Assembly: GCF_033568475.1 (NCBI RefSeq)
Contig: NC_133120.1
Span: 85,764,151 to 85,828,150, forward strand
Length of the DNA: 64,000 nt
Source: Henckelia pumila
Taxonomy: Eukaryota; Streptophyta; Magnoliopsida; Lamiales; Gesneriaceae
Reading direction: 5' to 3'
Below, one piece after another: positions 45,386-56,935 of this stretch. Positions within the stretch are counted from its first letter, which is position 1. Each line of letters opens with the position of its first letter. A program made the position numbers and the translations under genes. Below the pieces are notes generated by a model that saw only the letters and a program-made list of their open reading frames with translations, ran no database searches and was not told the origin of the DNA.

Positions 45386-48300
45386 ATGGCCTCCGCTTTT
45401 CCTCTGCCTGTCACTGCTGCCCAGGTCGAGTTTTGAATCTTTTCTCTAGTTCGATAAATCTTTTTTATTTACGTACAACTGAATCGATTTTGTATGCTCA
45501 TACCGTCATACGATGTGTATGCATTTATATATGCCGATATACGGTTTTGGATGTGTCACGAATGTAAACTGGAAAGGAAACTTGCATTTTTGTTGGAAGG
45601 TGTGAATGCCTACTGTCTTATTGCTGTGGTATTTGTATAGGAATGGTGGTTCTACCGCCAATACGCTGCAGAAGAAGCTCTCTAGTGCAACAGTGCATTG
45701 CAGTGGCTAATTTACTTGTTATGTGGCTGCTATTGTCAGTAGATAAACTTACATGATTGGTATATGCCTTTAGTATGTATGGATAAACTTAGTTATGTGC
45801 TATGCCTTCATATGTTATATGAATATTGATGAATAACATCGAAAACGTGTATTCTGCAACTATGTATCTAAGTTCTGGTTTTGTTGTGGTGTTTCTTTGC
45901 CTTTTTTTGTTAATTCGCTGAGGTGTTTGTGGGACCATTGTGTCTGTGAGTACGTGCTTACTGTATTCGTATTCAAGGCCAATGGTGCTGTGGACATATA
46001 TGCAGAGATTTCTATTTTTGCAAATCTCAGGGAATCAGTATGTTTGACAGTAGATCGATTTCACCCTTGGTCAATTTGTTGTGACAATTTGGGTTCTACA
46101 TATGATACAGTTATACAAAATGCTCCATTCCGGAAATTCTTCTGCTTGAAACAGAAAATATCTTGCATTGTTCTATTCCGTATAGATGCAGAGTTATATG
46201 GTTATGAGTATCTGGTCTCTCTTTCTGAACCCTACGTTTGTACTTATGCAAGTAATACAACATATTTGATGGTAGAATGCTGCTCTCTAAGGCATAAACT
46301 ATATCAGTTCTTTGTATGCATCCACAGTTTTTCATCACTTATTATGATATAATAAAGTAAAGAAATGCTGTTAATGCAAATTCAACTCCTCAGTATTTGT
46401 GTATTATGGACTTTTTCATTGACACTCTTTGGCTTTTCTTGTGAAGGTGGGGACATACTTTGTCGGGCAGTACTATCAGATGCTACAGAACCAGCCAGAT
46501 TTTGTGCATCAATTCTACAATGATGCCAGCACCATGCTCCGGATTGATGGAAACTCTAGAGAAACTGCCAACGCTATGCTGGTATTTTTAGAAAAACCTC
46601 TTCACGCACTTGTCAATTTGTTAGAATGTGAAGAATAGACTTTTTTCTTAATTAATTGATTCTATAAATGTTTAAAATGTGACAGCATGGAATAATCTGC
46701 AGCATATTTTTTATGATGGTAGAGGCATAATTAAATCTCATTTGATTTTTTATTCCGAACGCCATTGATCAACTTTCGTTGCTATATTTTCATAATTTAT
46801 GGTTACACCATTCTTGTCTCTTGACCATGACTATAATCATATGTGTTTCCTATTGTGCCCCAACACTGTGTATGAAACTGCAGAACGAAGAATCTAGACT
46901 ACTATTTAACATTGCTCTTAGGTCCGCTAATTGATCTGGAAGGTTGCACTTGTTCTTCTTTGTAAGTTTAAACTTTAAATTCGGCACACTATGTTTAACA
47001 ATGATTAGTTCCAATGTAATTTGGCATGGCTACCCCTGTTATTTCCTCTGTCAGTAGAATGGGCCAATGGTATTGAGCTTTTCTTGCCTCCTTGCAGCAA
47101 ATCCACCAACTTATCATGTCACTCAACTATAATGGGATAGAAATTAAGACTGCACATTCTTTAGAATCATGGAACTATGGAGTTCTAGTGATGGTTTCTG
47201 GTACGGTGCATATCAAGGGCTTCAATGCAAGGAAAAAGTTTGTGGAAACCTTTTTTCTTGCCCCTCAGGAGAAAGGATACTTTGTTTTCAATGACATATT
47301 CCACTATGTCGACGAAGAACAGATTATTCAGCATCCAATTGCATATTTACCTCAGAGAAATCTCGACTCCAACCTGCATTTGCCACCTACACTTCGAGAA
47401 CAAGGTTGACCTTTTCGTTTTGTTCTTTTTTGTTAGATCTTAGTTTCTAGTGAAAATGTATGTAGCCAATAGGAGGAAAAACCCTAAATGAACTTTTGGG
47501 GACTTGACAATGTGGGAGTTGCTAAGTATTTAGCGCACTTTCTTTGGGTGCTGGGGAAATTTATTTTAGCAGTAATATGTGTTTTTGTTTATGTCATTGC
47601 ACATATAAATGGTAATACAGGTGTTTTTCTCCATTCAGCAGACAGTATAAAGCTAAACATGGATAAAAGCCATGCAACCGTTGCTAATTATATGGACCTC
47701 GGCCATTTTGCAGCGTCCAAATATGGGTTGAATGGAGATTTTCAGTCTAGGGAGTTTTTGGCTGCTGGAAAAATCGAAGATAATGGCCCTGCCAATAGCC
47801 ACAAGTATTCAGAAGAACAGCTTCAGCAAGTCCCTGCCTCAGAACAGGTTCTGGACGATCATTTTGACGTGCAGTTGAATGGTTCACTGCAGGGAACGAT
47901 GAACTCTGTACCTGACCGTTTATCTTCCCCCATTGAAGAACCTGTTGTGGAGCCCCAAAAGCATACATATGCTTCCATAGTATGTGGTTAATATTGAGAA
48001 ATCACACTTTTTGTCTTGTACACTGTATTTGCTTGGCCAGTTTCTTATGAATTGCATCTTTTACTATGGCTCGACGCTACAGGTTGCCAAAGTACAATCT
48101 GCTCCAGCAGTGCCCATTCCACCATTTTCGAGCAAGCCTGTTTCTCAATCAGACTTGCGGCACTTACCTGAATCCACGATCCAGCCGTTGGCTGCATCCT
48201 TGAATGCCCTAGAAAGGTCTAGTTTGGAGAGTCTAGAAGAAGCTCAGGTTGTGGAAGATGAAGGTAACTTCTCCCACTTCTCTGTTTTCATTTTTATTTT

Positions 48301-50069
48301 CTGGTGATTTAGATTATATCGGAGACCTCAAGTATCACGCCGTGTTTGGATCATGGAGAAATTTTTCCTTTCTTTGGCTATGGAGGAAACTATGAAAGAA
48401 ATGTCCACAACAATATATTAAGTATTTATCTTTGATAATTTACATTCGTCTACTCTTTGCTTTGTGATATCGAAATACATTCATAGAGATTTGAAATTGA
48501 GATTGATTTTATATTCAAGGGAAATGCTAAATCCAAATCTGATTTATTGATTGCATTTTTTCCCTTATTGATTTCCCTTAATCTTGTGTCCGATATATCA
48601 AATAAGTTTTTGGTTTTCATGATAAAAAATTGTTTCTAACCTGTTTTTGTATTACTTTTATATTCATTTTCTGTAGTTGAAGTAATGTCAGTGTATGTGA
48701 GCAATGTTCCCACTACTATGGCTGCTTCTGAAATCGGGGAGGAGTTCAAGAAGTTTGGTAAACTCAAGCCTGATGGTGTGGCCATTAGAACTCGGAAGGT
48801 CATTCCCTTGTCCCCTTTTCTCCCTGCGCTTTAATTTCTTGTGTTAAACTGCTAAAAAATGCATACTTTCTTTTTGTGAACAGGATATTGATGCATGCTA
48901 TGCATTCGTTGAATTTGAAGACGTCTCTGGGGTGCAGAATGCTATTAAGGTTTGAGCATATGTCTTTTGATTGTTCTTTGTTTTTTCCATTGGTTGACAT
49001 ATCTATAGGAGATTCTAAACAGAGAGTTTGTGGTTCCTATTCCAAATTTTTTTTTTTTTTTTTTTTGTGTGTTGCTTGCTACAATACCATCGCTGATAAG
49101 AGTGAATGTTCCGAATAAGAAAATAAATAAAGAGTCTGAGTATCTGACCCCGTATCTTATACGGTTACTTGTAGGCATCCACTGTTCAGATAGGTGCACA
49201 TCAGCTCTACATTGAAGAGCGAAGACCGAATAGAAACAACTTCATTCGAGGAGGAAGTATGTATTCCTGTTTTATACATTTGACTTGCTTGGATTTATGA
49301 AATTTTATGGGGGCAGAACCATTTTTCACTTATCCATAATTCCATTGGTAATTCCTCTGGGTTTTGAATTAATTAACGTGTTGGAAACGAACGCCTTCTT
49401 TGCAACAAGATAAACTTTTCAAGAGGTCCATAAATGGATGTCGAAAGAATGGCAAAGCTCCAGTTGCATAGGTTCCTTGCGTAAACCCTTCAGGCTTTAA
49501 GTAGATGATTTGCTTGCATGAATGAAATGGGGAGACTCGTTAATGTTTAGTTTATGAACAATTTTAGCTAGGGGCAACAAAAACTGTTCGGATTATTTTA
49601 ATGAAGTGAATATCAGGGGATGTAAATGTAATTCTGATTTTCAAAATGAAATATTTGTAAATTTTGGTTTTGCGTTAGAAATCCAACGAACGTTGCATTG
49701 AGTACACGGAATGTCTGATAGCAAGAAATTATTTTGGTTGGGTAAATTCGAGCATTAAATTCTCTTATCACCGAAAACAGATGCATCCCACTTGGTCTCT
49801 TCGGATAATCACCACAACTGTTCTTAAATTCTTTCATGGGTGTCTTGTTTTGATTAGGAGCAAGGGGTAGAGGCCGGGTTAGCTACTATGTGGAAGGAAC
49901 AAGGGGACGTTTCGGTGGCCGAAGTTTTGGCAGAGGGATCACACAAGACGGGACTGAGCGCACCTACAATAGACCGAGAGGGAATGGTTTCTATAGGCAG
50001 GTACCTCGACAAGAAAGAGCACATTCCACCTATCAGCAAGGATCGAGGAATGGGCATTACTCAGAATGA
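45386..50069 (+). CDS. G3BP-like RNA-binding protein (NTF2 domain, RRM, RGG tail)
   Basis: Nine coding exons read cleanly with GT-AG introns: 45386-45424, 46447-46581, 47098-47404, 47639-47979, 48083-48263, 48677-48798, 48884-48949, 49175-49256 and 49858-50069. They give 494 residues. The NTF2-like domain covers about residues 14-130 (G-T-Y-F-V-G-Q-Y-Y and the D-I-F-H-Y-V-D block). A disordered acidic linker follows. The RRM starts near residue 338 with V-Y-V-S-N-V-P (RNP2) and has C-Y-A-F-V-E-F-E (RNP1) at about 380-387. The tail is rich in Arg-Gly (G-R-G-R and R-G-R-F-G-G-R). Plant proteins of this design are stress-granule components related to human G3BP. The start M-A-S-A-F-P is typical of the family. 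The long introns look normal. Confidence 0.92.
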
Positions 50070-50857
50070 CGGATTCGATTTGGACAAGGAATTTTGAGGC
50101 ATGAAGTGATATTTATTTTCAATAGTTTTTTCATATTTTTTTACAAAATTAATGGAAGCATGTCTTAATTAAATGTTCTTGGTGGTAACTAGTCATTACC
50201 GATTATTTTTGTAATGGGACTTACGCCATTTTTTAGATACTTGAATATATTAATGCAGTGGTTTATAAAATTTTGTGGTTATTTTATTTGTTATTATTAT
50301 TATTACTATAAGTTACTCAAATTTTGGCGTCCGAATTAATTCTGATGACATGGAGTGACTGTACGTGGAGGGGTGCACCTTGTTGCGATTAAAAGGGATT
50401 GTTGTTTTTTTTAAATAATCAAATTTCAAGTATAATCTTTGCTAGAATAAAGTGTGTGGCAAAAATATTTAATTAATTTTATGATTATATAAGGTGAATA
50501 GAATAAATTAGGTGATCTCTTTAAAAAAAAAAAGGAAAAAGAAAAAAAGAAAAGACAACAGGTGATCACCATGTATCACGACCACAAACAATTTGGTCAA
50601 ACAGACTGTTGTCTCCTTATTTCCCCCTGTCCCATATATCCCCTGATTTCATGTTCTTTGGAGAGGTCATTATCCTCTCTACTCCCCATTTCTTCCTCCG
50701 CCCGCATCATACCCACATTCCCTCGCCGGAGTGGCGACCGGGAAACCACAGCTCGCCACCTCCGCCACGTCCCATCTTCAAGATTCGTATGATGTGTACG
50801 TAAACCAAGCCTGACGTTTGCTTTGTCTTTATATGTTATTCATTTTCCGACAAGAAC
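50070..50857. other. Intergenic: 3' end of G3BP-like gene and promoter of the C2 gene
   Basis: No further gene is seen. The first 250 bp are the probable 3' untranslated region. A purine-rich run (A/G) lies at about 50523-50556. A C/T-rich stretch from about 50600 to 50790 and a TTTATATG box at about 50828 precede the C2 gene start and probably serve as its leader or promoter. Confidence 0.5.
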
Positions 50858-53005
50858 ATGGCGCCGGTCTTGAAACCCTTCCAACTATTGGAGATAAACA
50901 TTATCTCTGCGCAAGATTTGGAGCCTGTGTCCAAGAAAATGCGTACGTACGCCACGGCATGGATGAACCAGAGCCGAAAGCTTACGACATGCGTGGATGC
51001 TGAGGGCAAGAACAACCCCACATGGAATGATAAATTTGTTTTCAGGGTGGATGAGGAATTTCTCCGGCGAGATACGTCCGCCGTCATGATCGAAATCTAT
51101 TCCGTAAACTGGTTCCGGGACGTGCTGGTTGGGACAGTTCGCGTGCTGGTTGGAAACCTTATTCCGCCGCCTGTCCGCTCGCATGGCCACCGCAACCATA
51201 TGGGAATGCGGTTTGTAGCCCTTCAGGTACAGTATTCCTTTCAGATCATACTTTTATCATGCATGATCGATAAACGTGTTACATTTTTTTAAAATTTCCA
51301 TTTTTTTTTCAACAATTGTAATTAGTTGATGTTTAAATATAATGAATTTTCATATTTTGTCCATTATTTTAATCTTCATATGCAATGTTGTTAATGCATT
51401 GCATGCCTTATGTGTGTGTGTGTATAATGGTTGATACTTGATCAGGAAAATAACTATATGCATGAATGCATGAAAGATTCAATTTTTGATAAAAAAGATG
51501 CATGAGTTCCATGGTTACAAAATGCTACAGTTTCATTTTCTTTTTCTTTCAAAATTTTGTGTTGTCTGCATAACTTTATCACGGTACACTTTTTTTTTAA
51601 AAAGTATTTTTTATCTTATAATTTAGATGGGGTCCTTCCATGGTCTACACCTCCTTTTAAGATATAGTTCATATCGTTCAAGCCTAATACATTTTCACTT
51701 ACCATGCGGTCTCTGATCATATATATAATATCAACGCCATGCGCGATGTTAGATTATATAGCTTAGGTGCATGACTTTTACTTACATGTCATCTATCGAT
51801 TCATAAATCGCTGTATGGCGTAGGTACGTCGTCCATCAGGACGTCCACAGGGAATACTAAACATTGGTGTGGCCTTACTAGACAGCTCCATGCGTAGCAT
51901 GCCACTCTACACACAACTCAGTGCATCAGCTGTCGGATTTCGGGACCTAATGGAAGATCCACCTACTCTTCAACAACTAAACCAAAACGAAAACCAAAAG
52001 AGCGAAAATCCCTCCACCGTGAGGCCTATCTTGCGAAGAACAAGAAGTGAGCGTAGCGAACGAGTGACAACAGAGGATTTCTCCCCACCAAATAGCTCAC
52101 TCGTTGTTGTGACAGGCAAAGGTGGAGGTAAAGATAGTTCTATACTGAGCATTACAGAGCCTGTGGACCCATTTAAAGGAATGGTGTTCAAGAAAGGGAA
52201 AGCAAGTTCGGTTATCAGCGGGGCTGAGCTTAGAGAGAAGCCTAAAGAAAAGGGTAGAAAAGGGAAAAAGGGAAGTTCGGTCTTAAGTGATTCAATTTTG
52301 AGCAAAGAATCTTCCTACTTCTATAAGATGGAAAAGGGAGATTTGAAAAGTGTTGACACCAAGATTAAGGTGGGAACTGATCAAAAGGCTGTTGATGAAA
52401 ACCTTAAAAACAAGGTTGTAGATGAGAAATCTGTTACAAAAACTAAAGTTGCCAAAAATGGAAATTCACCTAAAGACAAGGTCCAAGAAGCCAAGAAAGG
52501 GAAGCCCATCTCAAAACACAATGGTTACAACGAGCATGTTTCACCGAAGGGGTTGATGCCAAATGGTAATAAGTATGTGATAGGTGCACAGACAAAGAAA
52601 GGCCGTTCTCTTTGGTCGGATTCCGAGGTTGGTCCGTCTCCTTCTGAGGTGGCAGCAGTGATGATGGCCGAAAAGAAGTATCCTTTATCCGATAATCAGA
52701 GCTCAGTGTTGGATGGTTGGAGCTTGGATGAAAGTGTCGAAGGGCTAAGGTCGAAGCTCGAGAGGTGGCGAACCGATGTGCCACCGTTGTATGATCGTAG
52801 TGGATACTCATCGAGCAGCCACAAGTCATCAGCTAAGCATCCTCGGAGGCACTCTCATGATGCAGGAAGTGGTTTGTTTTCATGCTTCGGGAACATTTAT
52901 GGGTACGAATGTCAATGTGTCTGCGGTAAGCCACCGGGAAAAAGGGGCCGTAGCACAAGGTTTCATACCCCATCACTTGGCACCTCGGGGAGATCTTTCC
53001 TTTGA
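50858..53005 (+). CDS. C2-domain (calcium/lipid-binding) protein, plant SRC2-like class
   Basis: Two exons, 50858-51226 and 51824-53005, joined in phase 0, encode 516 residues. Residues about 6-125 form a C2 domain: L-E-I-N-I-I-S-A-Q-D-L at the start, N-P-T-W-N-D-K-F-V-F in the middle, then I-E-I-Y-S and V-L-V-G-T-V-R-V. The end V-R-R-P-S-G-R-P-Q-G-I-L-N-I-G-V is typical for plant C2 proteins of this class. The rest is long, charged and Lys/Ser-rich, probably disordered. It ends in a conserved C-terminal segment with Cys residues (G-L-F-S-C-F-G-N and C-Q-C-V-C-G). Membrane binding in response to calcium is inferred from the family. No transmembrane segment is seen. Confidence 0.9.
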
Positions 53006-54122
53006 GAGAAATCTCAATATGTTGATCGACAAGATGATTGGTAACATTCTTTCCTTCTTTGATATCTTTGTTAAATATTAGTTGGGGGAATTTGATATTT
53101 GATTTTCAGTATCCAAATGTAGAAAAATTTACAAAGGATGAGCACAAAATGGAGTTTGGACCTTCTTGCAGGCAAGAGTGAAGGCGTCGAGTTGGCTAAA
53201 GAGTTGTTGCAAAGTTGTGATTTTGCCCTCTTTATGTATTTTTAAAGACCATGAAAGATGAGTTCGCTATTTTTCTTTCTTTCTTTCTTTCTTTTTTTTT
53301 TGTGAGTTCATGTGTTTGCTATTTTTAGTGTAAACTTGTAATATAAATTCCTCATTGTATTATTTTCTCGATCAACACTTTAAACTCATATTTCACAACT
53401 AATGTTCCTTTTGACATGTTCTATAATATATATTTCATTTTATATAATCACATGTATGGGCAGTATGGCTAACACCCATATGGTGTATAATTGGCATAAA
53501 CCTCTCCCAACCGACATGGGAGAAACGTAAGTTCGAATCCCACAAGTTGAAACAAATCTCCATGGAAACATAGCAAACAAAATTCAGAAGATGGTCGCTT
53601 CTAACAGAGGTGTATCCATAATGAGAGTCACAAAATAAGTCAGCTTGCATATTTTTTGTACCTCAATTCGAACCATGAAAATGAGCTTGATCTTAAACTT
53701 GAATCCTGCTCATGTTCAAGATTGTATGTTGCTACAAGAATAAGGCCAACTCAACTTGTTTGCACACCCTATGGAGGACAAAAAAGAGAAGTCTGGTCAC
53801 GAAGAGAAACAACTCAGACCTGCTAGAAGGTTGTAAGACCAAGATCTCACCAATGTGATCGTTAAGTCGCAAGCAAATCGGCAGGGAAGGACAGCTTCAA
53901 CTGCTAACTAGACCGCGAAAATATACTAAGGTGCTTCAATGGTTGGCCCTGATATATGATCATTAACAACAATGCACGTGAATCTGTATGAAAACCAGTT
54001 GTATTTAAATTTTCATCAATTCTTTCACCTGTAATTTGTAAGATACTAAGAATAGAGATGTACGTGGGTCACAGTGGCCAGATCTATGAGCATGCATGAC
54101 ACAACATGCATGAAATGAACTT
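53006..54122. other. Intergenic region between convergent genes
   Basis: It holds the 3' flanks of the C2 gene (plus strand) and the GDSL gene (minus strand). A TTTC/T-rich tract lies at about 53273-53300. A possible tRNA-derived SINE remnant is at about 53455-53600. I see no other gene. Confidence 0.55.
53455..53600 (+). mobile_element. Possible tRNA-derived SINE remnant
   Basis: GTTCGAATCCC at 53531-53541 is a perfect RNA polymerase III B box, and TGGCATAAACC about 39 bp upstream is a loose A box at the right distance. No poly(A) or poly(T) tail or target duplication was recognised, so this is tentative. Confidence 0.3.
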
Positions 54123-56425
54123 CTACAAAGTTTGGAAACATGCTTCAGCTATGGGAATTTTGGTTTCAGAAAACGAGCCATCCAAAACACGATTTGATAT
54201 CCATCTGTTTGCTGCTTCTGTGTAATGCACGCTATCCCAACTTATGTACTCCGATGGGTTACTGCAGGATTCCCCGTATACTTCAGTTCCATTGACCATC
54301 GCCTTTTCCCCACATTCTACAACGCCTAATCTCCCGCAGCAAAATCCAAGAGGGTCTGGAAATCCTGAAAAATCCAACATTTAAGAACACGATAGTTTTG
54401 CAGAAAAGAGCATCTGGTGGGGTTGGGGGAAATGTTTTGGTATCAACCTATCAGTAATTCAAAAGATGTGTATTCCTGTTGCAATGTAAAAAGGAGTGAA
54501 GTTATTAAACATGACTCGATTATTTATAGATCAATATAGATCAAACTCCGATTTTGAAAAACCACAATGGAAAAGAGAAATCTATGCAATCAACTCCCAG
54601 TTAACTCAGTATCATGTTTGAACCATTACTATCTACACATTTTTTTATCCTAAAAAATATGAACAGTTAAAGGTTTCGTAAATAATATTTCACCATTGTT
54701 CTTTCCTTCGCTGATCAAAGAATACTTAACAGAGTAGATGTCAACGTAAATGAGCATTGCATCTTGGAGTTGGCTCCGTAAGTTGATAATTCTATCCTTA
54801 AGCTGCTGGTTGAACTCTTGCGCCACCTCATTATAAGACTTGATGCAGCCGCTTGGGTCTGTGTTGTTTGGCTTGGCTGGATGACTAAAAATAAAGTAAG
54901 GCAAACATCCAATTGGACCAGTATTGTGTATCCAAAATGCCCGCGCACCGAGCTTGTAGAGTTTCTGGAGCCAACAAGATAACAAAAAATCAACTATTTG
55001 TAAAAATCAACTAGTGATCATCTGTGAAGGGACAACCAGATATATAAAAATCAACTATTTGTACTTCTCCAACAATCTGACATGAGACAGTATAAATATA
55101 TGATTTCTTCAATACAAGATGACAGATTAATAACGGTCAGCGTCATGGTCTTGCTACCACTGAACCGGATTCTTTAAATTACCTACCGCTAAAGCAACAA
55201 AAAAATGATCAAGTATACGAGGAACATCTGCCTTCACTTGTTCCTCATTCATCGATATGAATCCAGCAGTAAGATCATTCTGCCCAGTATCCATAGTAAA
55301 GAGAGCTCTGGAGAAACTTTCAGATCCTGTATTGGAGTTTTAGAGTCAGTGGCCTCGGCTGAAAATTCAACGAGTTTCGTGCTATATTTTTCAACACCAT
55401 CTACTTTACAAAAATCTGGCAAGTATCTCTAACCTTTGCTGTAAGATTCGATAGAACGATCTTTGAACTGTTCAAACTGCAAAAGTTGTACATCAAGAGA
55501 GAAGGGATTGAAACCTGCACTGCATAAATTTGCATCGAGATGCTGAATGGTAGAACCACTGGAAGCGAAATTTGCCCCATGACGAAAATCAACTCCAAAG
55601 GAATCAAGATATGCTTGCAAATATGGAAATCCCAGTTTTTCCGCTGCAAAGATCAAAATTAAAGCACGAAGAAAGTAAGTACATTCATGTGGTTGGTTGG
55701 TTTGTTTGTTTGTTTTTTTTGGATCAAATGTGGTTTGGTTTTATGTGACCACACATGTACGCTTTGAGGGACCAAAATAAATGGGTACCCCACATTAAAC
55801 ACGCATTTAACAGATATATATCTGGTACATATTGAGTGGTTCTTGCTAATTGCTATAACAAAGACAGTAATATTTATAAACAGAAACATGATGATAGACT
55901 TCTGCAGTAACTTGACCAACTATATACCTATTCTTGCATTCACATGGGTTTGGATTCTGATGCGAGTCAGCCCGTTTTACACTTTTAAAGCGACATTCTC
56001 ATAGTAAATCAGCACCAAGATACTTTTAAAACAGAAACTATCTAAGCCATCTTAGAAATATCAGCTCATTTAATTTGCCTCTCAGCTTAACCCCGCGTAT
56101 GATTATCAAGGAAAAACACTAAAAGAGTGATTCTGGAGTAATTGGTTCACTTACCAATAAAATCAATTATCAGACGACCATCCGAGTACCTGCCCGAAGG
56201 TTTTCCAAAGAATGTACGCCCATTAGGTGGGGGCGCACGGCGTAATGCGGCCGAAGCACTGCCTGTATCAGAATTTGAATCCCCAAAATTGTAGATTCCA
56301 CTGAAAGTGCAAACACTTGTTGATTTCCCAAGCCCCGCCCGCTCTTTAAGTATTGAATATGCTGCAAACAAAACTACACCAATGGCCATCCATTGCACAG
56401 ATCTCCTCAAACCACACGAACCCAT
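54123..56425 (-). CDS. GDSL esterase/lipase (SGNH hydrolase)
   Basis: Five exons on the minus strand, 56425-56155, 55643-55434, 55326-55187, 54964-54694 and 54364-54123, join in frame to give 377 residues, normal for the plant family. A hydrophobic N-terminal stretch at about residues 11-25 suggests a signal peptide or anchor and therefore secretion. Block I is G-D-S-N-S-D-T-G with nucleophile Ser50, block II is G-A-N-F-A-S-S-G, block III is G-Q-N-D at 175-178, and the C-terminal D-S-V-H provides Asp341 and His344. All catalytic residues are therefore present. It should hydrolyse ester bonds in extracellular lipids or cell-wall acyl groups; the substrate is unknown. It is divergent from MSH1, with 510 bp between the start codons. 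Confidence 0.95.
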
Positions 56426-56935
56426 TACCGCACCTTTAATTTTGCTGCTCCCCCCAACCCCAGTCCATAATCATTGTTAACTCAATACTAAAGCGGGGTT
56501 TTCTACTTGAAACAGCAGAAAGGAGAGATTTTCGAAGTTCAGAAAATTCGTAAAGCCGGTAGGTTCTTAGAGTTCATGATCAAAATCAAGTCTTTTCATG
56601 TTTAAATCTTCGACTCTGTTCTTTTTGATCGGTTTTGACTCCTCTTTCAGAAGAACATGTTGCTACTCTGTAAAAAGATTCCAACAAAAGATTAAAAAAT
56701 TAGTAGTTAATTATTAAAAAATGTGAAATAATTCTATTATTAATAAAAATAATGTTTTTTTAATAACAAATAAAACTAGATAAATAATGTTTTTCTTGTC
56801 TTGCCCCTTTACAGACAGACAGACCATTGAGCTTCTTCATTCATTCTGCCACGGTACTGTCGGGAAGCGCCACCACTCGTCGCCGTTGCACCAAACCTTT
56901 TTTCTCAGTATCTCCACGCAGAAACCATAAAGAAC
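56426..56935. promoter_or_regulatory. Divergent promoter region between the GDSL gene and MSH1
   Basis: The two start codons point away from each other across 510 bp, so both promoters and leaders must lie here, possibly sharing elements. The centre (about 56690-56790) is very AT-rich (AATAATGTTTTTTTAATAAC). No clear TATA box was singled out. Confidence 0.55.

Noticed and set aside
45897-46352. 151-codon open frame between exons 1 and 2 of the G3BP-like gene
   Set aside because: It lies in an intron whose flanking exons join perfectly in frame. The peptide has no family resemblance.
50562-50803. Overlapping open frames upstream of the C2 gene
   Set aside because: They fall in a C/T-rich promoter or leader region and have no recognisable domain.
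53531-53541. B box as evidence for a tRNA gene
   Set aside because: No cloverleaf could be drawn around it. A SINE remnant is the better, still weak, reading.
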